DNA of 64,000 nt, taken from contig JACKCM010000008.1 of assembly GCA_020634035.1 (NCBI GenBank), positions 310,001-374,000 on the forward strand, written 5' to 3'. The first letter of the stretch is position 1. Every line of letters starts with the position of its first letter. Both the position numbers and the translations under genes were made by a program. This document shows positions 34,240 to 43,076 of this stretch, piece by piece. The notes beneath the pieces were generated by a model. It was given only the letters and a program-made list of their open reading frames with translations. It did not search any database and had not been told where the DNA came from. The DNA is from Candidatus Obscuribacterales bacterium. GTDB taxonomy: Bacteria; Cyanobacteriota; Vampirovibrionia; Obscuribacterales; Obscuribacteraceae.

Positions 34240-35046
34240 ATGCTGGTGCTATCATGGGCACCTATTGGCAAGTCCGGGAATGAGGATTTAGGTGTGGCTC
34301 CAGGCCGATTCGAGACTGAAAAAGTACTGAAAAGGGATATCTTCGGGCAAATAGAGGTCGGTGTCTGGCACGAGGACGGCAAAAGCGAGCCGGCTATCAG
34401 ACGGCTGTATACGAAGAACCCGATTGCCAGGCCTGTGGCGCTTATTCTTGCCAATAACGAAAAGAATGCTCTGACGAAGCTGGCTCCTCTGGCTAAGGCG
34501 ACAGGTCAGATTCCGGCGCTGCTTGGCCGGGGGCGGGATTTTCATGTGAGGGGTTTCATAGATGCTGAAGTCCTGAGCAAGATCAAAGAGCCCCTGACCG
34601 TAGAGTTTTATAACGAAGCAAAGGCGATTTTGCGGGTGATGCGACGCCAGGGTGTCTGTCACAACGATCTGGCTAAACAGGCCAACTGGTTGAGGATGGC
34701 AGGCAGCCAGAAGCCTGTTCTAGTGGACTTTCAGCTGGCGCTCTGTTCGAACAACCGGCGCAGCAAGTGGTTTCTTACCCTCTGTCGCGAAGACCTCAGG
34801 CATCTTCTTAAATTGAAGCGTCGTCACTTTCCTGTGACCGCAGCAGAAGCCGGTGTTCTGGCTAAGAAAGCCCTGCCCACAAGAATCTGGATGGCCACGG
34901 GCAAAAAAGTCTATCTCTTTGTGACCCGGGGGATTCTGGGCTGGGAAGATAGAACCGGCCCGGAAGAAAGGGACGATAGCAGAATATTCGTTAAAAAGAA
35001 TCGAGAACAGGATCTGGAGCGAGATCTGGAGAAAATCGCCAGATAA
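34240..35046 (+). CDS. kinase-fold protein (Ser/Thr or LPS-core kinase-like)
   Basis: 268 residues. The catalytic loop VCHNDLAKQANWL matches HxDlxxxNxl, and LVDFQLAL matches the metal-binding DFG motif with Gln in place of Gly, as in the RIO1/WaaP-like kinases. An N-terminal lobe with ARPVALILANNEKNAL carries the likely region for the ATP-orienting residues, but no clear Gly-rich loop is seen. The C-terminal tail is basic. It probably phosphorylates a protein, sugar or lipid-linked glycan; the target is not evident. Start at ATG 34240 is uncertain, since no clear ribosome binding site precedes it. Convergent with cpaB. Confidence 0.72.
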   Translation: MLVLSWAPIGKSGNEDLGVAPGRFETEKVLKRDIFGQIEVGVWHEDGKSEPAIRRLYTKNPIARPVALILANNEKNALTKLAPLAKATGQIPALLGRGRDFHVRGFIDAEVLSKIKEPLTVEFYNEAKAILRVMRRQGVCHNDLAKQANWLRMAGSQKPVLVDFQLALCSNNRRSKWFLTLCREDLRHLLKLKRRHFPVTAAEAGVLAKKALPTRIWMATGKKVYLFVTRGILGWEDRTGPEERDDSRIFVKKNREQDLERDLEKIAR

Positions 35047-35122
35047 CCAGAAGATGAAGCCGAAATTCGACTTCACCTCCCGGTGTTCCACTGCACTGGC
35101 AGAGACAGCTTTGCTTACTCGG

Positions 35123-36103
35123 TTATTGACCGGAACCCGGTAGTTCGATCAACGACTTTCGTTCGCCGGACCACATCTCGATCTGATGGTTGGGAGGCGG
35201 CGGCTGTTCGGCTGTGCCCATTCCTGGAAGCTGCGGAAAGGACGGATTGTCCAGTTCTCCTGCAACCGGTGGTGGTGGCAACGGTATATTGCCCAGTCCG
35301 TTTTCCGAGCTGGCTATATTGTTCTCGTTACCACCTTCACCGTTTCCCTTTGGGAACAGAGCGGTAACATCGACGGTGGCAACCGGTATATGATCATCTT
35401 TGTTTCTCAAAGAGAGATAGAGCTTGCTGGCGGCTATCGCTTTGACAAGTTTCTGAGCGTCTTCCGGTGATACTGCTACGGTAACAGAGTTGGCAGGCAT
35501 GGCCGCACTCTTCTCGGTGGTCTTCTCATAGACCTGTCCTACGGCGATCACCGGCACATCAGACAGAATAGGAGCAACCTGGGTCTCGGCACCAGTTCCA
35601 ACCATGCTCATCACATCGACATGGCTATCTGGCGAGACAAAGCCGGCAACACCAGAATTGGTGTCAATGGCGAAAGTGATCGCTCTCATGCCTTTGGGCA
35701 ATCTCGATTCGAATCCCAGGGATATGCCCAGGGGAGCGAGATCATGCTGAGAGAGAATCTGACCGGCCATGAGGCTGTATTTAGCTACTCGTCCGGCGGC
35801 CATGCTGGTGGATGTAATCGCGTCTGGTGGCACCTTGTTCATGTTCAAGGACTTCTCTTCCAGAGAGCTGGATGAAATCACAGAACCTTCCTGAATGTCC
35901 CTGGCTATCATGACCACTTTTCCGTCGACTCCGTTGAGCTTGTTCTGGACTTCGGCCATCTTGTCGTCGTATTCTTTCTGTTTCGTTATGAGCTGACCAT
36001 TGACCAGCATTGTGACAGCGACGGCGATTCCGATGATCGTCAAAAGCTGTATTGCTGGTGGTATTCGTGATATGGCAATCATCAGGTTTCGTAATGGATT
36101 CAT
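35123..36103 (-). CDS. cpaB: Flp pilus assembly protein CpaB
   Basis: 326 residues. One membrane helix near the N-terminus (about 14-36) anchors a periplasmic SAF domain: VMIARDIQEGSVISSSSLE, then LMAGQILSQHDLAP. The RcpC/CpaB signature LPKGMRAITFAIDTNSGVAGFVSPDSHVDV, cited as LPKGMRAITFAIDTNSGVAG, follows, and the tail is Pro-rich. CpaB is a periplasmic part of tight-adherence (Flp) type IV pilus machines. No other tad genes are in the window, so it is an orphan here. The gene is convergent with 34240. Confidence 0.85.
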   Translation of the reverse strand: MNPLRNLMIAISRIPPAIQLLTIIGIAVAVTMLVNGQLITKQKEYDDKMAEVQNKLNGVDGKVVMIARDIQEGSVISSSSLEEKSLNMNKVPPDAITSTSMAAGRVAKYSLMAGQILSQHDLAPLGISLGFESRLPKGMRAITFAIDTNSGVAGFVSPDSHVDVMSMVGTGAETQVAPILSDVPVIAVGQVYEKTTEKSAAMPANSVTVAVSPEDAQKLVKAIAASKLYLSLRNKDDHIPVATVDVTALFPKGNGEGGNENNIASSENGLGNIPLPPPPVAGELDNPSFPQLPGMGTAEQPPPPNHQIEMWSGERKSLIELPGSGQ

Positions 36104-36384
36104 TACGCTCCCTCCTTTGAAAAATTCGTGAAAGAAAACCCCGCATTCCCATTAATCGCTATTTGAGCCGGCTTGGTAATAGGGAAAACCCTGAGCGCAT
36201 CCTCGTCTATCTCCACCTTTCGAGGGAATGCAAAATAGGTCATATGACCGATGGGAAACTGGTCGATTTGATGATGGTGCAGTGTGCGAACTTCTTATAG
36301 ATTGATATTAGGCGGCTTGCCCTGGATTTAGACCGGCCCTGGGACCCGCGTTAAATTACTATTCAGGGTATTCAGGAGTTCAGG

Positions 36385-37068
36385 ATGAGTATCGATAGAG
36401 GCAAGGATTCGCCTAAGTTTTGGCTTAAAACACAGAAGACGCAATTAAGCGACACATTGAATAAAATTTCCAGTTATAAAATGCCGGCGGTGCGTCCGCC
36501 GGAGCCGGCGACTACAGAAAAGAAGTCGCCGTCCAATTCTTATATCAGGATGGAGCAGATAGACAAAGCGACAAATCTCTATTCTTATAGTGCTTTTTTG
36601 CATGAGGTTGAGAAACATTCCCCACCGGGAACCGCAAGGAATGTCGCGGCGATGGATCTGTTCATCAGGTCTTTGAGACCCGATATCAAAGTGACCTGTC
36701 AGTTCAATCATCTGCTCAAGAGTGGATCGGTAGAGCTGGTGCGCAGAGAAGAGTCGGTCAAGATGCATGATTGCATGTGTCCGGAGATGGAGTCTATTCA
36801 AGGCCGGTCGTTGATTCTGGGAAAACGAATTTACTTCGAGGTCTCTTTTCAAAAGCAATGTCTTGTTCTTACTAATGTCTCTGGCCTGCAGATGGGGCTC
36901 GATTTGATGGGAAACTATCTGCAATCCTCAGTGAATAAACTCACTTTTCGGGCTTTCGAAGGATCAGAGTATTTACAGGTGGTCTACGCGGACAATCCGT
37001 TGAGCCGCCTGAGAAGCGAACTTAAGCGCGAGTTGAGTTTTATAAACGCTGCTCAACTTGGCGCGTAG
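36385..37068 (+). CDS. protein of unknown function
   Basis: 227 residues, soluble, no signal peptide. A Pro/Lys-rich N-terminal stretch of about 50 residues precedes a strand-rich part with the pair SLILGKRIYFEVSF and KQCLVLTNVSG. I do not recognise a domain; a PilZ-like barrel is conceivable but the RxxxR signature is absent. GGAG lies about 8 bases before the ATG. It is followed by a strong terminator. Confidence 0.65.
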   Translation: MSIDRGKDSPKFWLKTQKTQLSDTLNKISSYKMPAVRPPEPATTEKKSPSNSYIRMEQIDKATNLYSYSAFLHEVEKHSPPGTARNVAAMDLFIRSLRPDIKVTCQFNHLLKSGSVELVRREESVKMHDCMCPEMESIQGRSLILGKRIYFEVSFQKQCLVLTNVSGLQMGLDLMGNYLQSSVNKLTFRAFEGSEYLQVVYADNPLSRLRSELKRELSFINAAQLGA

Positions 37069-37100
37069 CTGTTTTACTGGTTTTCTGTCCCCCTTCCCAT

Positions 37101-37143
37101 AAAACAAGAAAAACCCGGAGGATGGCTGGGTTTTTCTTGTTTT
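37101..37143. terminator. bidirectional intrinsic terminator
   Basis: AAAACAAGAAAAACCC and its exact reverse complement, 16 pairs, separated by 11 bases. A-rich on the left and T-rich on the right, so it can end transcription in both directions. It separates the gene at 36385 from rpsU. Confidence 0.88.
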
Positions 37144-37178
37144 GTTGTTGCCAGAAGCACCATATGTGGTGTCGGGAT

Positions 37179-37207
37179 TTGACGAATGATGCGTGGCCGG
37201 GTATAAT
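37179..37207 (+). promoter_or_regulatory. sigma-70-type promoter of rpsU
   Basis: TTGACG (37179-37184), a spacer of exactly 17 bases and TATAAT (37202-37207). It is the best promoter match in the window, as expected for a ribosomal protein gene. The leader to the TTG start of rpsU would be about 100 bases, long enough for control at the RNA level. Confidence 0.85.
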
Positions 37208-37313
37208 AACAATGAGAAGATCTATAAATGTTTCTGTCGTCCGGTGCGCCAACAGCGAATTCCAGACGATATGGTTTTCTCATAAGTGTCGTCACCATCA
37301 CAAGGAGCAAAGT

Positions 37314-37502
37314 TTGTACGTAAGAGTTTCAGAAAATGAAAGTATAGAAAGAGCGCTTAAGCGCTTCAAGAAGCAGGTGCAGAAAGCTGCAATCCTGTCG
37401 GACTATAAGCGAAAAAGATATTTTGAGTCGACCAGCGAGAAGCGCCGCCGCAAAGCCGCAGCAGCAGCTCAAAGGCGCAAGAAGAAGCGGCATAGCCGTT
37501 AG
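37314..37502 (+). CDS. rpsU: 30S ribosomal protein S21
   Basis: 62 residues. Start TTG 37314 with AAGGAG 8 bases upstream; the frame is open further upstream but that part has no S21 character. The sequence YVRVSENESIERALKRFKKQ and the Lys/Arg-rich tail are diagnostic. S21 binds the platform of the small subunit near the anti-Shine-Dalgarno end and helps initiation. It has its own promoter and a terminator upstream, so it is transcribed alone; the sulfatase gene converges 22 bases downstream. Confidence 0.95.
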   Translation: MYVRVSENESIERALKRFKKQVQKAAILSDYKRKRYFESTSEKRRRKAAAAAQRRKKKRHSR

Positions 37503-37524
37503 TGATTTTATTACCGATCAGATT

Positions 37525-39960
37525 TTAGTCTGAGATCGCTTTCTTTAGAGCTGCGCTGGCACGTCCTCTGGCATGATCAGCTTTTTCATCGCTCTTCAGG
37601 GCTTCTATTGATAGGGTCACTTTTTTTAAGTTGCCTGTAAAACGGAAGGGGACTTGATAGTCAGCTACAGGGGTGCCCAGATCGGCTCCTACATCGGCTC
37701 CTTCGTCGGCAGAAAAAATGAAGCTCTGGGTCTGTTCGATTCGACCCCGGGCGACTTCCTTGCCGTTTACGGAGAGGATTGCGTTTCCTCCTTTGCCCAG
37801 TCCACCACCGTCATATTCGAAAACGAATCTCAGAGAGGCTTTGCCAGCGGGTATTCGTTCGTTGCTTTCGATGTCATATTTTGTATGTCCGAGGAAATTG
37901 TAGGTAAACTTCGGTTTGCTCTCATTGAAGTAAAGGCTCCAGCCACCGAATTTACCGGCCTGGGCTATTATTGCTCCTTCTGCCGGACTATCCGGCATCT
38001 CGACCTCCGCATCTATAGTGAAGGATCTATTTTTGATATCTAGAAATACGTTCTCAGTCAATCCGCTCATGCCGTTGTAGAGCTCGAGGGTTTTCCGACC
38101 TGCCATCAAATCCGGTCTGCCTACAGTAGCAGCGTTTATCCGCTCTAGAAAGCGATCATCCAGCGGCAGGGCATGGTTTCTGGATGCTTCTTTCAAAAAG
38201 AGTTCCTGTAGCTCTTTAAGCTTCTTCGGGTTCTCCTCCGCCAGGTCTTTCGAAAGACTGAAATCCTTTCTAGTATCGTAGAGCTCCCATTTATCCTCAG
38301 TAAAATTTGTTTTCGGCTTCATTTCCCAGGGTTCTTTATGAACAGTTCCAGCGAGCCAGCCGTCATGATAGATGGAACGGTTGCCGAATATCTCGAAGTA
38401 CTGTGTCTTCCGTTTGCTATCTGCCTCTGGCTGATTGAAAGAATAGATCATACTGACCCCTTCTATCGGAGTCTGCGATACACCGTTGACGCTCTTGGGT
38501 TGGGGCAGTCCTGCTGCTTCCAGAATTGTGGGAGCGATGTCTATGACATGGTGAAACTGCGAACGCAGCTGCGATTTCTTTTGTATTCCTTTGGGCCAGT
38601 GCACTACCATACCATTAGTTGTACCGCCATAATCTGATGCTATCTGTTTGGTCCAGGTGAATGGCGTGTCTCCTGCCACCGCCCAACCGGCTGCATAGTG
38701 TCCGTATGAATCAGGACCGCCCAGTTGGTCATAATGTTTTAGAATTTCATCGACGGTCTCGGCGTGATTGTTGAAATAGCTCATTTCGTTGAACAGTCCG
38801 TTGAAACCGCCTTCAGCGCTGGCGCCATTGTCCCCGGCAATATAGAAGATGAGCGTGTTATCCATTTCGCCAAGTTCCTTGACTGCTTCAATCAGCCTGG
38901 CTATCTGATGATCTGTGTATTCGCCGTATCCGGCAAAGACTTCCATCTGTCTGGCAAAAAGTTTTCTTTCTGCGTCGGACAGATTGTCCCAATCTTTAAT
39001 CGCCTTTGGCTTTTTGGCCAGTACCGCATCCGTCGGCACTGTACCCAGTTTCTTCTGTCTGGCCAGGGTCTCTTCACGAAGTTTGTCCCAGCCCTGATCG
39101 AACTTACCCCTGTATTTAGCTATCCATTCTGCCGGCACATGGTGTGGTGCATGGGTGGCTCCGGGAGCGAAATACATAAATACCGGTTTTTCAGGAGTCA
39201 GGGATTTGACAGACTTCATCCAATCAATCGCTTTATCCGTCATATCTTTTGTGAAATGGTAATTAGGATCTGCTGGTGGTTCAACCTGGGTCAAGCCATC
39301 ATATATGGTGGGAGCCCATTGATTTGCTTCCCCTCCTATGAATCCGTAAAACTTGTCGAATCCAGAGCGAGTCGGCCAGCGATCAGTCGGTCCCGATGGG
39401 CTAACTTCCCAGGCTGCGGTCTCATGGCTTTTGCCGAAAGCCCCTGTCGAATAGCCGTTCAAACGTAGCATGCTGGCAAGGGGAGCTACGCTCTCTGGTC
39501 TTCTTCCTGTCTGACCAGGAAAAGCCGTAGCCGTCTCGGTAATCGAGCCCATATTACATTGATGGTGATTGCGGCCAGTGAGGAGGGCCGCTCTGGTAGG
39601 TGAGCAAAGAGCGGTCGTGTGGAAGTTGTTGTACTTCAATCCTTGCTTCGCCAGTTTCTCAAGGGTTGGCATCTGAACAGGACCACCAAAAGCGCTCGAC
39701 TGACCGAAGCCCATATCGTCGATTAGGATTATGATCACATTTGGTGCCTGAGCCGGAGCTTTGACCTGGAACTGAGGTGGTGCGACAGCGTCCCTGGCAT
39801 CGAGAATGTTGGAGCAGGGATAATCTGGGCTCGCTATCGGCAGGTGTGTTCGGTCCGGTTCGGGTGAACCGTTTGCAGGATCTGCTGCAAGACCTGGGGA
39901 TGTATTCATAAACAGGCTGAATGCACAGTACAAACCGAACAGTGATGACCTTTTAACCAT
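37525..39960 (-). CDS. exported type I arylsulfatase
   Basis: 811 residues from ATG 39960, chosen for AAGGAG upstream and because it gives a normal signal peptide (SLFGLYCAFSLFMNTSPGLA). Sulfatases hydrolyse sulfate esters with a formylglycine made from Cys. The motif is visible: Cys119 in ALCSPTRAALLTGR, with metal ligands in ILIDDMGFGQ and downstream FYIAGDNGASAEG. The C-terminal 180 residues look like a lectin-like beta domain (VEMPDSPAEGAIIAQAGKFG), as in the large AtsA-type enzymes. The gene for its formylglycine-generating enzyme lies 29 bases upstream, so both are one operon. The sulfated substrate is not known. Confidence 0.92.
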   Translation of the reverse strand: MVKRSSLFGLYCAFSLFMNTSPGLAADPANGSPEPDRTHLPIASPDYPCSNILDARDAVAPPQFQVKAPAQAPNVIIILIDDMGFGQSSAFGGPVQMPTLEKLAKQGLKYNNFHTTALCSPTRAALLTGRNHHQCNMGSITETATAFPGQTGRRPESVAPLASMLRLNGYSTGAFGKSHETAAWEVSPSGPTDRWPTRSGFDKFYGFIGGEANQWAPTIYDGLTQVEPPADPNYHFTKDMTDKAIDWMKSVKSLTPEKPVFMYFAPGATHAPHHVPAEWIAKYRGKFDQGWDKLREETLARQKKLGTVPTDAVLAKKPKAIKDWDNLSDAERKLFARQMEVFAGYGEYTDHQIARLIEAVKELGEMDNTLIFYIAGDNGASAEGGFNGLFNEMSYFNNHAETVDEILKHYDQLGGPDSYGHYAAGWAVAGDTPFTWTKQIASDYGGTTNGMVVHWPKGIQKKSQLRSQFHHVIDIAPTILEAAGLPQPKSVNGVSQTPIEGVSMIYSFNQPEADSKRKTQYFEIFGNRSIYHDGWLAGTVHKEPWEMKPKTNFTEDKWELYDTRKDFSLSKDLAEENPKKLKELQELFLKEASRNHALPLDDRFLERINAATVGRPDLMAGRKTLELYNGMSGLTENVFLDIKNRSFTIDAEVEMPDSPAEGAIIAQAGKFGGWSLYFNESKPKFTYNFLGHTKYDIESNERIPAGKASLRFVFEYDGGGLGKGGNAILSVNGKEVARGRIEQTQSFIFSADEGADVGADLGTPVADYQVPFRFTGNLKKVTLSIEALKSDEKADHARGRASAALKKAISD

Positions 39961-39989
39961 GGTCAGACTCCTTGGGCTGATATGGAACT

Positions 39990-41054
39990 TTAATTTGAAA
40001 CACATCTGAATCCAACATGGCAGGTGGAGGAATCTGGTGTGGAGCTCATCCTAGCACTTGGTCTATAGCTCGTACAATAGCCAGGGTTGCAAAGGAATGA
40101 GCCTCCGCGCTGTACTTTCAGCACTTTTGCGAAGGGATGTCTTGGGTCGGAGCTGTTCTTTGGCCCGGATGGATCTTTTAGTGTTGTTTTTTCAGAATTT
40201 GCTTCCAGCCTCTCTTTGTAGGCGGTGTGCTTGTAGTTGTCCGAGCACCATTCCCAGACATTTCCCGGCATATTATATAGACCATAACCGTTGCGGGGAA
40301 AAGATCTTGCCGGGGCGGTGGATTCGTATCCGTCAGACTTGAGATTCGTTACAGGGAAAGTACCCTGCCAGGTATTGGCGCGGGAGGCGTCAATTGGTAC
40401 ATTTCCCCAGCAGTATTCTTTGTCCGACAGTCCACCCCGGGCTGCATATTCCCATTCTGCTTCCGTAGGCAATCTTTTATTGGCCCACTTGCAATATTCC
40501 AGTGCATCGAAATAAGAGACATGCACCACGGGATAATCCTCTCGACCTTCAATCGAACTGCCTGGACCTTCTGGTTGGGACCAACAGGCGCCCTTTTGCC
40601 AGTGCCACCATTTAGAGTAGTGCATGTCTCTTTCGAGAGTCTGTGGTTTTTGAAAGATCAAGGATCCGGGGCCCAGGCTATCTTCGTCAGGTTTTTCTGT
40701 ATCTGCCGACAAATCCTTTTTTAGAGTTTCCCAGTCCACCTTTTTTTCTGCTGTAGTGATATAACCAGTCGCCTGCACAAAAGCAGAGAACTGTTTATTT
40801 GTGACCTCGGTTTCATCCATCCAGAAGCCCGAGATTTCAACTTCGTGTCTCGGGTATTCATCTGGGCGAGCATGCTGACCGACACCGCCCATGGTGAAAT
40901 GTCCTGCTGGAATCCAGACCATCCCTTCTTTTTTAGTGCTGCTTGAGGCATGCGCTGATTGAAATCCGGTAAAGGTTATAGCTGCGCAAATCGCAACCAG
41001 GACTATAGCCGGATTCAATCGAATCGTTTTTTCTTGAGCGATGATCCTGCTCAA
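39990..41054 (-). CDS. formylglycine-generating enzyme (SUMF1 family), apparently exported
   Basis: 354 residues. The FGE-sulfatase domain spans about 44-354: GMVWIPAGHFTMGG, DETEVTNKQFSAFV, RLPTEAEWEYAARGG, GNVWEWCSD and the active-site segment QRGGSFLCNPGYCTSYRPS, with the copper-binding pair Cys322 and Cys327 at the spacing of known enzymes. It oxidises the Cys of CxPxR in sulfatases to formylglycine. A hydrophobic N-terminal segment (about 14-36, ending near HAS) looks like a signal peptide or anchor, which would put it on the periplasmic side; many bacterial relatives are cytosolic. Operon with the sulfatase downstream and the small helical protein 18 bases upstream. Confidence 0.9.
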   Translation of the reverse strand: MSRIIAQEKTIRLNPAIVLVAICAAITFTGFQSAHASSSTKKEGMVWIPAGHFTMGGVGQHARPDEYPRHEVEISGFWMDETEVTNKQFSAFVQATGYITTAEKKVDWETLKKDLSADTEKPDEDSLGPGSLIFQKPQTLERDMHYSKWWHWQKGACWSQPEGPGSSIEGREDYPVVHVSYFDALEYCKWANKRLPTEAEWEYAARGGLSDKEYCWGNVPIDASRANTWQGTFPVTNLKSDGYESTAPARSFPRNGYGLYNMPGNVWEWCSDNYKHTAYKERLEANSEKTTLKDPSGPKNSSDPRHPFAKVLKVQRGGSFLCNPGYCTSYRPSARMSSTPDSSTCHVGFRCVSN

Positions 41055-41072
41055 TTCTCTTTTATGGCGACC

Positions 41073-41522
41073 TTAGGTATTGTTTTCTGCAAACTGGTTG
41101 TATACGTTCTCTAGCTCTTCTGCAGAGCTATAACGACTGATCTTCTTGTGAAGACGCAGTTCTTCGAATTCGGCCAGCACTCGCAACTCTCCGGATAGCT
41201 GGCGCAACAACTGCAACAGTCCGTCTTTATCTTTTTTGTCCTGGCCGGCGATCTGGCTCAGTGTATTGCTGATGCGCTGTTTGCGTTCTTCGTACTTGAG
41301 AATTTCTGGTTGAAGGTCGTTGTGGTGCCGGACCTGAGCAATTAATGTGTCATCATGATCGAGGTGTTCTTCGACATCGGCAGAGATCATTTTGACTTCT
41401 TTGGCAATATGTTTTTGAGTAGACTCAGAGAAGTCGACAATCAGCAAAGAGAGCTTGTCCAGCGTGTTCTGCCGGTGTTCATTGATCTGTTCGAGCACGT
41501 GCATTTTCGTGATTTCCGACAT
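41073..41522 (-). CDS. small helical protein, first gene of the sulfatase operon
   Basis: 149 residues, almost entirely helical with heptad-like patterns (MHVLEQINEHRQNTLDKLSLL and following), no signal peptide, no cysteine. I recognise no family. It starts the three-gene unit with the formylglycine-generating enzyme 18 bases downstream, so a role in that pathway, for example as a cytoplasmic partner, is possible but unsupported. A 12-base-pair imperfect hairpin lies in the leader (41569-41593). Confidence 0.68.
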   Translation of the reverse strand: MSEITKMHVLEQINEHRQNTLDKLSLLIVDFSESTQKHIAKEVKMISADVEEHLDHDDTLIAQVRHHNDLQPEILKYEERKQRISNTLSQIAGQDKKDKDGLLQLLRQLSGELRVLAEFEELRLHKKISRYSSAEELENVYNQFAENNT

Positions 41523-42003
41523 GTTATCTCTACCTCTTACTTGGCGTATTTAGTAATGGATACCGGTTGAAACTCCTGTTGAAACAGGGTCTCGCGCTTA
41601 TCGGCTTTGCGACGCCCGTCCTCTACGCTGCTGCGATTCGGGCTCATAAAGACTGACCAGCATTTGAGTGCTTCCGGAAAAGAATTCATCAAAGCAAAAA
41701 TCCGCTAGCTTTTTAAATGCTGCTTGCTGATGACCTTTCACTTCCTAACATCTTTTACCCATTGTGAATGTTTCGTACTCATCTGTACAGGGGGCTTATC
41801 AAGAGGGGCTTGTGGTCACTTCGCACAATCCAGGGGAGTTCGGCTTGAATTCACCCGAAATTCCAGGTTCCGCGCAGGGGCGCCCGGGGGTCTGACAGGA
41901 ATGTAACGAATTGTAAAGCAGGGCTGCGATCCAGCCAATTCTGCACCGTATGTAGTGAGAGATCACTAGATCGCAACACCATATTTGATGCTTATTGAAT
42001 CGG
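41523..42003. other. intergenic region upstream of the sulfatase operon
   Basis: About 480 bases, no gene seen. A hairpin (GAAACTCCTGTT / GAAACAGGGTCTC, 41569-41593) lies in the presumed leader. No clear -35/-10 pair with good spacing was found on the minus strand, and no terminator with a T-tract follows the kinase gene. Confidence 0.45.
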
Positions 42004-42930
42004 CTAATTTTTCGGCATGACCATCTCGGCATTGTCATCATGACCGAGTTTTATGGCGTTGTGCCAGGTTTCCACAGCTGCTTTCAATTCAGCGACAGAC
42101 TGGAAGCGCTTTTCGCGCTCGGTCTCGAGCGCTGTTTTCAAAATTTGATTGAGGTGCATCGGTCTTTGTACCTTGGGCGAGAAGGCTATAATCGGCTTGG
42201 GATGCACTTCCGGACGGCAATGAGAATTCATCACCTGCATGACGTTCTTCGAGAAATAAGGCACATTGCCGGTCACGAGCTCATAGAGCAAACAGCCCAG
42301 CGAGTAGACATCGGCTCTCGGGTCGAGCTCCATACCGCGGCATTGCTCCGGACTCATATAGATGGGCGAACCTACCACAGTTCCGGGCATGGTCAGGGCC
42401 ACAGTTTCGTTGCGGGCTTTTGCAATTCCGAAATCAACCACTTTCAGTTCGATCTTCTCTGTGTCGACCACCACAATATTGGCTGGTTTAAGGTCTCGAT
42501 GGATGATTCCCATATTGTGCGCGTAGGAAAGCGCGTCGCAAAGCTGGCTGGTCACTGCATAAATAGCCTCGGAAGAGGCGGCAGGGCCTTTTTCTTTGAC
42601 TATCTCCTGGAGAGTTTTGCCGTTCAAAAACTCCATCACGAAAAAAGCCTGGCCTGTGGAGGCGTCGTTGATGCAGCCGAAGGTTTCGACAATATTGCGA
42701 TGCTTGAGTTTGCCGTGCATCTCGACCTCTTTTGCGAAGCGGGCGATAAGCTCGGGCTCTTTTGAGATAAGGGTTTTCAAGGCAAGGTATTTGCCGGTGC
42801 TGCCCTGGTGGGCTTTATAGACCCGTGCCATGGCTCCTTTGCCCAGCAATTCCTGAATGGCATAATCGCCAAGCAGGGTTTTACCAATCCATTTGTCTTC
42901 CTGGGCGTCCGCCGGAATCGACATCGCCAT
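42004..42930 (-). CDS. Ser/Thr protein kinase (Hanks type)
   Basis: 308 residues, essentially the kinase domain alone. Gly-rich loop LLGKGAMARVYKAH (about 28-41), Lys in LALKTL, catalytic loop IIHRDLKPANIVV, DFGIAKA and the activation segment ending in GSPIYMSPEQ. No membrane segment or sensor domain follows, so it is probably cytoplasmic. PknB-type kinases phosphorylate proteins on Ser and Thr. Divergent from the 930-residue protein at 43077, which it may share a regulatory region with. A second receptor-like kinase is encoded at 55282. Confidence 0.92.
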   Translation of the reverse strand: MAMSIPADAQEDKWIGKTLLGDYAIQELLGKGAMARVYKAHQGSTGKYLALKTLISKEPELIARFAKEVEMHGKLKHRNIVETFGCINDASTGQAFFVMEFLNGKTLQEIVKEKGPAASSEAIYAVTSQLCDALSYAHNMGIIHRDLKPANIVVVDTEKIELKVVDFGIAKARNETVALTMPGTVVGSPIYMSPEQCRGMELDPRADVYSLGCLLYELVTGNVPYFSKNVMQVMNSHCRPEVHPKPIIAFSPKVQRPMHLNQILKTALETEREKRFQSVAELKAAVETWHNAIKLGHDDNAEMVMPKN

Positions 42931-43076
42931 ACTCCCTTTACTCCTAGGGTTTTATGCCACAAACCGATAGAAACTCCTAATAGTACTCCATTTTTTATGT
43001 GCATTTAATAACTCTGGTTGTCACGCAGCCGTTGTTTCGGGGAATTACTATTTAGTAGGCAAGGCAGATCGTTTTT

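Noticed and set aside
37122..37313. N-terminal extension of rpsU
   Set aside because: The stretch contains the terminator arm, the promoter and the ribosome binding site; S21 homology starts at TTG 37314.
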